Shown here: piece by piece, positions 13,555-21,363 of the stretch
Layout of the letters: each line of letters starts with the position of its first letter
Numbering within the stretch: the first letter of the stretch is position 1
Made by a program: the position numbers and the translations under genes
Assembly: GCA_050331455.1 (NCBI GenBank)
Contig: JBHJGV010000080.1
Coordinates: 1 to 39,441 of the forward strand
Direction: 5' to 3'
DNA from: CAYUYV01 sp050331455
Lineage (GTDB): Bacteria; Pseudomonadota; Alphaproteobacteria; JAJFIK01
DNA: 39,441 nucleotides
The notes under the pieces: model-generated
What the model was told of the DNA's origin: nothing
Databases searched by the model: none
Seen by the model: the letters and a program-made list of their open reading frames with translations, nothing else

Positions 13555-16350
13555 TCAGGTCAGCTTTTTGAGTTCGTAGAGCTTGGCCAGCGCCTCACGG
13601 GGGCTGAACTCATCCGGGTCAAGAGCACGCAAGGCGTCTTCGGCCGGGCTGGGCGCACCCGCGGCGGCACCATCGGAAAAGCCGGTCTCCAGGGCCGAAA
13701 ACAAGGGCAGATCATCGAGGGCCAGCGCGTTCTTACCCTGGGAGCGTCCGTCTTCCAGTTTGGCCAGAACGGCGCCCGCCCGGGTGATCACCGCCTGCGG
13801 CAGCCCGGCGAGCTTGGCGACCTGGATGCCGTAGGAGCGGTCGGCGGCGCCCTCCACCACTTCGTGCAGGAACACCACCTCGCCGTTCCATTCCTTGACC
13901 TTCATGGTGAGGTTGCCGAGGGCTGCCAGGTTCTTCGCCAGCGCCGTCAGCTCGTGGTAGTGGGTCGCGAACAGCCCGCGGCAGCCATTCACGTCATGCA
14001 AATGCTCAAGGGTGGCCCAGGCGATCGAGAGGCCGTCAAAGGTGGCCGTGCCGCGCCCGATCTCGTCGAGAATCACCAGGGACCGGGGGCCCGCCTGGTT
14101 CAGGATCGCGGCCGTTTCGACCATCTCCACCATGAAGGTGGAGCGCCCGCGTGCCAGATCGTCCGCCGCGCCGACCCGGGAAAACAGGCGATCCACAATG
14201 CCGATATGGGCGCGGGCGGCGGGCACGAAGCCCCCCATCTGGGCCATGATTGCGATGAGGGCATTCTGGCGCAAAAAGGTGGATTTGCCGGCCATGTTGG
14301 GACCCGTGACCAGCCACAGCCGGCGCCCCGCCCGCCCATCCGGTCCCTCCGCGGACAGATCGCAGTCATTGGCGATGAAGGGATTGGCGGAGGCGCGGGC
14401 GAGGGCCGCCTCGACCACCGGATGACGACCGCCTTCGATGTCGAACGCCCGGCCGTCGTCGATCAGGGGGCGGACATAGCGCTGTTCCTCCGCGAGAACC
14501 GAAAGACCCACGGCCACGTCGAGGGCTGCGAGCGCCGTGGCCACGGCGCCGATGCGCGGGGCCGCGCCGCAGACTTCCTCCAGAAGGGCGTTGAAGATTT
14601 CCATCTCGATGGCGAGCGCATCCTGGCCGGCGGCCTTGATGCGTGCTTCGAGGTCGGACAGATCGATGGTGGTGAAGCGCAGGGCGCTGGCGGTGGTCTG
14701 CCGGTGAATGAATGTCTCCGACAGGGGCGGGCGCATCATAGCCTCGCCGGCCTTGTCCGGCACTTCGATGAAATAGCCAAGCACGTTGTTCTGCTTGACC
14801 TTGAGGGATTTGACGCCCGCCTGTTTCTGGTAGCGCTCCTGGAGGCCCGCAATGATGCGGCGGCTCTCGTCCCGCAGGCTGCGGGCGTCCTCCAGCCCAT
14901 CGTGATAGCCCTTGGCGATAAAGCCGCCGTCGCGGGTCGCCACGGGCAGATCCTCGCCCAGGGCTGCCGTCAGCATGCCAACGAGTTCCCGGTGCCAGGT
15001 GCCGAGCGCCACCACATGATCGGCGATCTCCTCGCCCAGGCCCGACAGGGGTACGGGCGTCGCCTCCAGCCGGTCATGCAGATCGCCGGCCGCGGCCAGC
15101 CCATCCCGAATGGCTGCCAGATCGCGGGGACCGCCGCGGCCCACGGTGAGGCGCGCGAGGGCGCGGGCGAGATCCGGCGTGCGCTTGAGGATGTCCCGCA
15201 CGGCGCCGCGCAGATCCGGTCCGTCCACGAAGAACGAGACCGCGTCGAGCCGGCGATTGATGACGACGGGATCGGTGAGGGGGCTGGAGAGGCGGCGGGC
15301 GAGTTCCCGGGCCCCCGGTCCCGTCACGGTCCGGTCGAGCACGGACAAAAGGCTGCCCGTGCGCTCGCCGGACAGGGTACGCACGAGTTCCAGATTGGCC
15401 CGGGTCGCGCTGTCGAGGGCCATGGCATGGCCGGGGCTGTCCCGCCGCGGTGCCTTGAGGGCCGGCAGATGGCCTTTCTGGGTCAGGGCCACATAATCAA
15501 CCAGGGCGCCGGCGGCGGCGAGTTCGGCCCGACTGAAGGCCCCAAAGCCGTCCAGGACGGCGACCTCGAACATTTCCTTCAGGCGCAGGGCACCCGCGTC
15601 CGCCTGGAAGCGGATCGCGGGCAGGGGCGTGGCGCGGGTGCCCAGGAGGCTGGCGAGATCTGCCATGGCCTCATCGCTGAGCACACGGTCCGGCACCAGC
15701 ACTTCCTGGGGATCCAGCCGCGCGATCTGGGCGCCGAGATCCTCTCGCCCCAGCTCCATGACGGCGAAATCGCCGGTGGAGATGTCGAGCCAGGCCATGC
15801 CCCAGCCCGTGCCGGGGGCACTTCGACCCGCCGAGGCGTTTACCGCACACAGATAGTTGTGGGTCCGTGCATCAAGCAGGGTGTCTTCGGTCAGTGTGCC
15901 GGCGGTCACGAGGCGGATGACCTCTCGGCGCACCGGCGTTTTAGGCCCCCGTTTCTTGGCTTCGGCCGGGTCTTCCATCTGTTCGCAGACGGCCACCTTG
16001 AATCCGGCCCGGATAAGTTGCTCCAGATAGGTCTCGGCCGAATGGACGGGCACGCCGCACATGGGAATTTCCTCGCCCTGGTGCTTGCCCCGTTTGGTCA
16101 GAGTGATGGCGAGCGTTTCCGCAGCCTTCTCCGCGTCCTCGAAGAACAGCTCGTAGAAATCACCCATGCGGAAAAACAGCAGATAGTCCGGGTGCGCTGA
16201 TTTGATTTCCCAATATTGGGCCATCATGGGCGTGGCGGCCGCTGCGGCCCGGGCCGTCGCCGTACCCTTGTCCGCAGAACCCGCCATCCGGTCCGCCCCC
16301 GATGGGGGCAGGCCCGCGGAGGGTTCTGCGGCGGACGGGGACTCGGACAT
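13555..16350 (-). CDS. mutS: DNA mismatch repair protein MutS
   Basis: 931 residues from ATG 16350, with AAGGA 9 bases upstream. MutS binds mismatches as a dimer and recruits MutL. The mismatch-reading motif GDFYELF is near residue 62, after an N-terminal extension of ~45 alanine- and serine-rich residues; TPMMAQYWEIK is the usual family start. Connector, lever and clamp regions follow. The ATPase has Walker A TGPNMAGKST (~680-690), Walker B with DEIGRGTATFDG (~758-770) and FATHYHELT. The C-terminal ~110 residues include the conserved SYGIQVAKLAGLP and the short dimerisation tail ending LAKLYELKKLT. The frame is intact. It diverges from maeB, a pairing common in alphaproteobacteria. Confidence 0.97.
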   Translation of the reverse strand: MSESPSAAEPSAGLPPSGADRMAGSADKGTATARAAAAATPMMAQYWEIKSAHPDYLLFFRMGDFYELFFEDAEKAAETLAITLTKRGKHQGEEIPMCGVPVHSAETYLEQLIRAGFKVAVCEQMEDPAEAKKRGPKTPVRREVIRLVTAGTLTEDTLLDARTHNYLCAVNASAGRSAPGTGWGMAWLDISTGDFAVMELGREDLGAQIARLDPQEVLVPDRVLSDEAMADLASLLGTRATPLPAIRFQADAGALRLKEMFEVAVLDGFGAFSRAELAAAGALVDYVALTQKGHLPALKAPRRDSPGHAMALDSATRANLELVRTLSGERTGSLLSVLDRTVTGPGARELARRLSSPLTDPVVINRRLDAVSFFVDGPDLRGAVRDILKRTPDLARALARLTVGRGGPRDLAAIRDGLAAAGDLHDRLEATPVPLSGLGEEIADHVVALGTWHRELVGMLTAALGEDLPVATRDGGFIAKGYHDGLEDARSLRDESRRIIAGLQERYQKQAGVKSLKVKQNNVLGYFIEVPDKAGEAMMRPPLSETFIHRQTTASALRFTTIDLSDLEARIKAAGQDALAIEMEIFNALLEEVCGAAPRIGAVATALAALDVAVGLSVLAEEQRYVRPLIDDGRAFDIEGGRHPVVEAALARASANPFIANDCDLSAEGPDGRAGRRLWLVTGPNMAGKSTFLRQNALIAIMAQMGGFVPAARAHIGIVDRLFSRVGAADDLARGRSTFMVEMVETAAILNQAGPRSLVILDEIGRGTATFDGLSIAWATLEHLHDVNGCRGLFATHYHELTALAKNLAALGNLTMKVKEWNGEVVFLHEVVEGAADRSYGIQVAKLAGLPQAVITRAGAVLAKLEDGRSQGKNALALDDLPLFSALETGFSDGAAAGAPSPAEDALRALDPDEFSPREALAKLYELKKLT

Positions 16351-16783
16351 GGGCGGTGATCCTTCTTGCGAACGGTCGGGATTTTCGGGCGGGCCGGTTC
16401 CGGGCGACAAGGAGAAGAGCGCGGCGGGCGCCATGGGCGGGCGGTGAGATAAAACCGAAATGGACGCCCCGGGCAAGGTGCCGGCGTGCCTGCCGGCCGT
16501 AAAGGGCCCCATGGGCTCCACAATGGGCAGGAAAGCATCTGGCCAAAGCCCACAGGCTGGCCCAAAGTGATGTCTCGTTCCAGTGGATTCGGGCCGCGCA
16601 TGCGCCTTTGATCCTCAAGCCGGGTCCTTCATATGCGGTCCGGGCGCCTCGCGCGGCGCCTCCGACCCATCCAAATCGAGGCCCCCAAGGCCATCCATCC
16701 CGAGTTCCCATGCCCGATTGATGATCCGACCGCCGCCACCGCCCCACGCCGACCGCCCAGAGCCGAACATACGAGACCAGCCC
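16351..16783. other. Divergent mutS / maeB promoter region
   Basis: 433 bases between two divergent start codons; both promoters must lie here. TGGCCAAAG (16540-16548) is repeated as TGGCCCAAAG (16558-16567). A weak plus-strand candidate, TTGATC then CATATG 16 bases on, begins near 16610. No small gene is supported. Confidence 0.4.
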
Positions 16784-19072
16784 ATGAATCGCGACCGCAT
16801 GACCTTCACGGAAGACGAGGCCCTTGCCTTCCACAACACCGGCAAGCCCGGCAAGCTCGAGATCACGGCCACCAAGCCGATGGCGACCCAGCGCGATCTC
16901 AGCCTCGCCTATTCGCCGGGCGTGGCAGTGCCCGTGCAGGCCATTGCCGAAGAACCGGAAAAGGCCTTCGACTACACGACCCGCGGCAACATGGTGGCCG
17001 TGATTTCGAACGGCACGGCGATCCTGGGTCTCGGCAATCTGGGGGCGCTTGCGTCCAAGCCGGTGATGGAAGGGAAGGCGGTGCTGTTCAAGCGCTTCGC
17101 CGATGTCGACTCCATCGATCTCGAGGTCGACACGGACGATGTGGACCGGTTCATCGATGCGGTGGCCCTGCTGGGCCCGTCCTTTGGCGGCGTCAATCTG
17201 GAGGACATCAAGGCCCCGGAATGTTTCGTCATCGAGGACCGGCTGCGCGAGCAGATGGATATCCCCGTCTTCCATGATGACCAGCACGGCACGGCGATCA
17301 TCTCCGCCGCAGGGATTCTGAACGCGCTCGATCTGACGCGCCGGTCCATCAAGGAAAGCACGGTGGTGGTGAACGGCGCGGGGGCGGCCGGCATCGCCGT
17401 GCTGGAGTTGCTGAAGGCCATGGGTCTGCCCCACGGCAACGCCATTTTGTGCGACTCCAAAGGCGTCATCTATCAGGGCCGCACCGAGGGCATGAACCAG
17501 TGGAAATCGGCCCACGCCGTCGATACGTCCGCCCGGACCCTTGAGGAGGCCATGGACGGCTCGGACATTTTTATCGGCCTGTCCGTGAAAGGCGCCGTGA
17601 CCCGGGAAATGGCCATCAGCATGGCGGACAAGCCGATCATCTTCGCCATGGCCAATCCGGACCCGGAAATCATGCCGGAGGAAGTGGCCGAGATCCGGCC
17701 CGACGCCATCATGGCCACGGGGCGCTCGGACTATCCGAACCAGGTCAATAACGTCCTCGGCTTTCCCTATATCTTCCGGGGCGCCCTCGATGTGCGCGCG
17801 ACACGGATCAACGACGCCATGAAGATTGCCGCCGTCGAGGCCCTCGCGGATCTCGCCCGCTCCGACGTGCCGGACGAGGTGGCCCGGGCCTATCGTGGCC
17901 GGCGGTTGACCTATGGACCCGACTATATCATTCCGGCACCTTTCGATCCGCGCCTCATCAGCCATGTGCCGCCCGCGGTGGCCAAAGCGGCCATGGACAG
18001 CGGCGTGGCCCGGCGCCCCATCCGGGATTTCCGCCAGTATCGGATGGCCCTGTCGGCCCGGCTCGATCCCACGGCCACGTTCCTCAACGCCATCATGGAG
18101 CAGGTCCGCGGCGCCCCGAAAGACATGGTTTTCGCCGAGGGCGAGGAGGCCATGGTGATCCGGGCCGCGGTGGCCTATCAGGAGGCGGGCCTCGGCCGGG
18201 CGATCCTGGTGGGACGGGACGATGTGATCACGGCCAACCGCGAGGCCCTCGGGATCTCTCCGGAGATCGCGTTCGAAGTCCGCAATGCCCGCAGTTTCGA
18301 CAAGGCGCCGCGTTATATCGAACGCCTTTATGAGCGTCTCCAGCGGCGCGGGCACCTGCAGCGGGACATCCAGCGCCTGGTCAACAATGACCGCAATGTC
18401 TTCGGCGCGGCCATGGTGGCCTATGGCGACGCCGATGCCATGGTGACGGGCGTGACCCGGCGCTATGCCACCGCCTTTGCCGACATCCGCCAGGTGGTCG
18501 ATCCCATGCCGCGCCAGCGCCTGATTGGCATGTCTATCATTTTGGCCCGTGGGCGGACGATTTTCGTCGCCGACACCAGCGTGACGGAAATGCCGACACC
18601 GGATGAACTCGCGGACATCACCATCCAGGTCGCGCGCACGGCCCGCCAGTTCGGTTACACGCCGCGGGTGGCGGTGCTCTCGTCCTCCACCTTCGGCCAT
18701 CCGGCGGGGCCGCGCTCCACGGATATGCGCGACGCGGTCCGGGTGCTCGACGAGCGCCAGGTGGATTTTGAGTATGACGGCGAGATGACCCCTGCGATCG
18801 CCCTCAACGCCGAAGGCCTTGCGCTTTATCCCTTCGCGCGCCTGTCGGGCCCGGCCAATGTGCTTGTCATGCCTGCAACCCACTCGGCCATGATCAGCTC
18901 CACCATGCTCCAGGAACTGGGTGGATGCACCGTGCTCGGACCATTCCTTGTGGGCCTCGAAAAGCCCGTGCAGATCGTCCAGATCGGCGCCACCGTGAAC
19001 GACATCCTCAATACGGCGGCCATGGCCGCCCTCGATCTCGGCAGCGGCCAAAAACGCATTGCGGAAGGGTGA
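16784..19072 (+). CDS. maeB: NADP-dependent malic enzyme with C-terminal phosphotransacetylase-like domain
   Basis: 762 residues, the length of the large bacterial MaeB type. It converts malate to pyruvate and CO2, making NADPH. The malic enzyme part (1-~425) shows LAYSPGVAVPV, EGKAVLFKRFADVDS, PVFHDDQHGTAI, the Rossmann loop NGAGAAGIA (197-205) and the NPDPEIMPEE segment. The second half (~430-755) is the inactive phosphotransacetylase-like domain (VFAEGEEAMVIRAAV; NNDRNVFGAAMVAYGDADAMVTG), which binds acetyl-CoA as an allosteric effector in rhizobial relatives. The start at 16784 is chosen because it matches the family N-terminus; the ribosome site is weak. A membrane-VOC fusion gene follows after 11 bases. 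Confidence 0.95.
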   Translation: MNRDRMTFTEDEALAFHNTGKPGKLEITATKPMATQRDLSLAYSPGVAVPVQAIAEEPEKAFDYTTRGNMVAVISNGTAILGLGNLGALASKPVMEGKAVLFKRFADVDSIDLEVDTDDVDRFIDAVALLGPSFGGVNLEDIKAPECFVIEDRLREQMDIPVFHDDQHGTAIISAAGILNALDLTRRSIKESTVVVNGAGAAGIAVLELLKAMGLPHGNAILCDSKGVIYQGRTEGMNQWKSAHAVDTSARTLEEAMDGSDIFIGLSVKGAVTREMAISMADKPIIFAMANPDPEIMPEEVAEIRPDAIMATGRSDYPNQVNNVLGFPYIFRGALDVRATRINDAMKIAAVEALADLARSDVPDEVARAYRGRRLTYGPDYIIPAPFDPRLISHVPPAVAKAAMDSGVARRPIRDFRQYRMALSARLDPTATFLNAIMEQVRGAPKDMVFAEGEEAMVIRAAVAYQEAGLGRAILVGRDDVITANREALGISPEIAFEVRNARSFDKAPRYIERLYERLQRRGHLQRDIQRLVNNDRNVFGAAMVAYGDADAMVTGVTRRYATAFADIRQVVDPMPRQRLIGMSIILARGRTIFVADTSVTEMPTPDELADITIQVARTARQFGYTPRVAVLSSSTFGHPAGPRSTDMRDAVRVLDERQVDFEYDGEMTPAIALNAEGLALYPFARLSGPANVLVMPATHSAMISSTMLQELGGCTVLGPFLVGLEKPVQIVQIGATVNDILNTAAMAALDLGSGQKRIAEG

Positions 19073-19083
19073 GGCGCCTGGCC

Positions 19084-19977
19084 GTGGATGCCCTGCTCCG
19101 ACAGCACAGCTCTACCCTGGTCCTGGCGGGCCTGACCCTGACGGACACGGTCGCGCTTGCCATCCTGACGGCGATCATGGGCTACACGGACAGTCCAGCC
19201 TGGACGATCTGCACGACCGTGATCGCCCTGGTCGGCGGCTTTGTCCTCGGGACGCGGCGGGTCACGGCGACACCGGCCGTGTCCTACCCCCTGTGGGGCA
19301 TTGGCCTTGCGGCCACCTCGGGCTTTTTCGGCGCGCTTTATCTGTTCGCGGCCGGTTATGTGGACAGCGTCGACGCCATGCTGGCCGTCTCGGGACGCAA
19401 TGCCAATGTGTTCCTGCTCGCCGTGCCGGTAGCGTTTGTCTGCGGCGCCGCGGCCGGACACCGGCGGGCCATGGCGCAGGCGGCGCAAGCGGCCGCGCAA
19501 CAGCCGGGTCTCCCGGTATCGGTCAATGGCATCGCCCATATTCAGCTCAGCGTACGCGACCTGCCCCGCGCCAAGGCGTTCTACAGAGCCTTGCTGGTCG
19601 AGAGTTTCGGCATGACCGTCCAGTATGACGGTCCGGACACGTTCTATGCCATCGGTGCACGGACGGGGATCGCTTTGACGCCCGCCGGCCCGGACGTCCT
19701 GGACGAGCCATTCGACCAGCGCCGCCCCGGCCTGCACCATCTGTGCTTTCGCGCCCGGTCACGGAGCGATGTCGACGCGCTCTACACCATCTTCCAGGGC
19801 CGGCTCAATGCGTTGGGTGGGCGGCTGGTCCACGCGCCTGAGGACGGTCCGTGGGCCTTCGGATACTATTCGCTGCTCTTCGAAGACCCCGACGGCATCC
19901 GCCTCGAAATCAATCACGTGCCCAGCCGCGGCAATCTCGACCCATCGGTTCAGTTGCCCAAGATCAGTTCTTTGTAA
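19084..19977 (+). CDS. Fusion of a four-helix membrane domain with a VOC (glyoxalase-fold) domain
   Basis: 297 residues from GTG 19084, 11 bases after the maeB stop, with GAGG about 10 bases upstream. Residues 1-~130 are hydrophobic with about four helices (11-32, 40-57, 70-92, 107-126), and a basic and alanine-rich linker follows. Residues ~147-280 are a VOC domain: IAHIQLSVRDLPRAKAFYRAL, GLHHLCFRA and EDPDGIRLEINHV. These give the expected metal ligands His152, His218 or His219, and Glu275, so a metal-dependent lyase or dioxygenase activity at the membrane is possible. I do not know this architecture as a named family. Frameshift joining of two genes is unlikely, as the frame is continuous through the linker. 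The substrate is unknown. Confidence 0.75.
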   Translation: MDALLRQHSSTLVLAGLTLTDTVALAILTAIMGYTDSPAWTICTTVIALVGGFVLGTRRVTATPAVSYPLWGIGLAATSGFFGALYLFAAGYVDSVDAMLAVSGRNANVFLLAVPVAFVCGAAAGHRRAMAQAAQAAAQQPGLPVSVNGIAHIQLSVRDLPRAKAFYRALLVESFGMTVQYDGPDTFYAIGARTGIALTPAGPDVLDEPFDQRRPGLHHLCFRARSRSDVDALYTIFQGRLNALGGRLVHAPEDGPWAFGYYSLLFEDPDGIRLEINHVPSRGNLDPSVQLPKISSL

Positions 19978-20098
19978 GTCGGCCAATAATGGATTTAACT
20001 TGGAATTCGGTTGTAGCAAAGCGCTCATTCAAAGTTTGTATGGCTCATTCTTTCGTCGGCGGCCCTACAACAAAATGTTCAGCCATTCAAATCGTCGC

Positions 20099-21058
20099 TC
20101 AGTCCTCGGACGGTTGTCCCTCGCGACCTGCGCCTTCGCCGGCGAAGCGGGAGAAATAGCGGTCGTTGATTTCCGAGACCGGAAAGATGATCAGCACATC
20201 GGTGGTGCCGAACTGTCGGTCCACCACGGCCCCGTCCCCAATATAGGCGCCGGCCCGGATATAGCCCTTGATCAAGGGCGGAAGCGCCCGGAGCGCGGCA
20301 CGGATGTTCACGCCCTCGGGCGGCAAGCGATGCATGTCCACAAACTGATCATCAAGCGCGCGGACGCGCCAGTCCTCCGGAGCAAGATATTCATGGTAGA
20401 GAAAGGATAAAGGCTCAGCGAGGCGGTCCGGATCCGTCCCTTCGATGGACGCGCAGCCGAACATCACGTCAAGGCCGTAGCGGGCCACATAGGCCATGAT
20501 CCCGCGCCAGAGCAACTCGATGGTCGGCTTGGTCCGGTATTTTTTGTGGGTGCACGAGCGGCCGAGTTCCAGAAACCGCGTGCCCTGGTGCATGCGTGCC
20601 TGGAACGGCGTGATGTCGAATTCGGCGGCCGTGTAAAAGCCGCCATGGCGGTCGGCCACGTCCTGGCGCAGCAGGCGATAGGTCCCCACAACCTGGGCGC
20701 CGCCATCGGGCCGGGCCGGCGCCGCCGTGTCGAACACAAGCAGGTGATCGCAGATTTTGTCGAAATCGTCGAAGTCGCGCCGGAGGGCAGACATTTCAAG
20801 CGACGGTTGGGCCGACATCTCCTGGTAGAAGACCTGGTAGCGCAGCGCCTGTGACGCCTCGATATCGGCCCGGTCCGTGGCGATGCGGACCTCCAGGGGG
20901 CCGGCGCTCGCCAGGACATCGCCGCTCGCCCGCGGCCGCTCGTTTTCTGGCCGCTCGCCATCTTGTTGCGCCGCGTTGGGTCGCGCGGGCTCGGCCGGTG
21001 AGCGGGCCAGCGAGCGAGGATCTGCTGGTCCGGTATCCTGCTGGGACGGTTCGTCCAA
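20099..21058 (-). CDS. olsB: L-ornithine N(alpha)-acyltransferase (OlsB-like, GNAT fold)
   Basis: 319 residues. OlsB transfers a 3-hydroxyacyl chain from ACP to ornithine to give lyso-ornithine lipid, a phosphorus-free membrane lipid precursor. Family features are ALRYQVFYQEM (near 68-78), FDKICDHLLVFD, VVGTYRLLRQ, FLELGRSCTHKKYR, GLDVMFGCASIEGTD and the C-terminal DVLIIFPVSEINDRYFSRF. About 50 N-terminal residues are a proline- and acid-rich extension absent from typical OlsB. The start used is TTG 21058 with AGAGG upstream; no ATG lies before the domain, so the true start is uncertain. No olsA-type acyltransferase is adjacent, although olsB is often next to one. A promoter is proposed at 21209-21237. 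Confidence 0.82.
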   Translation of the reverse strand: MDEPSQQDTGPADPRSLARSPAEPARPNAAQQDGERPENERPRASGDVLASAGPLEVRIATDRADIEASQALRYQVFYQEMSAQPSLEMSALRRDFDDFDKICDHLLVFDTAAPARPDGGAQVVGTYRLLRQDVADRHGGFYTAAEFDITPFQARMHQGTRFLELGRSCTHKKYRTKPTIELLWRGIMAYVARYGLDVMFGCASIEGTDPDRLAEPLSFLYHEYLAPEDWRVRALDDQFVDMHRLPPEGVNIRAALRALPPLIKGYIRAGAYIGDGAVVDRQFGTTDVLIIFPVSEINDRYFSRFAGEGAGREGQPSED

Positions 21059-21208
21059 ACCCGTGGCCCTCTTTTCAATTCTCCGGCGTTTCGCCCGCCT
21101 TCAAAGGCCAAGGAGCGAAACCGCCGGACGGTGCCCCGATGCCCCTCAGCCAAGCGGCCCAGGGCAAAGCAGTGATGGGCTGACCGGTCGTGGTCTCAGC
21201 GGTTCTGA

Positions 21209-21237
21209 AATCTAAGTGGCCCGGCGGCAATGCGCAA
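21209..21237 (-). promoter_or_regulatory. Putative olsB promoter
   Basis: Minus-strand TTGCGC (21232-21237), a 17-base spacer and TAGATT (21209-21214). It implies a ~140-base leader ahead of the olsB start. The 305-base gap 21059-21363 between the kinase stop and olsB holds no gene that I can support. Confidence 0.45.
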
Positions 21238-21363
21238 TTGACGCTAAGGTGTTCCGGCAGGGCGGGCGTGATCGCCGCGGGGCCAGTGGGGGCCCCGGCC
21301 CCAGGACGTCCGTCGGCTTTCTGGGGGGGCGGTGCCGGGACTGCGCCGTCCGGGCATCGGTCC

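Noticed and set aside
13363..16200. 945-codon open frame antisense to mutS
   Set aside because: Typical antisense shadow of a long high-GC gene; MutS motifs are all intact on the other strand.
16160..19051. 963-codon open frame antisense to maeB
   Set aside because: Shadow frame; His- and Arg-rich random character, while maeB motifs are clear on the plus strand.
20010..20071. GTTGTAG ... CTACAAC arms 48 bases apart between the VOC fusion and olsB
   Set aside because: Seven-base arms at that distance are expected by chance often enough; no T tract or supporting structure.
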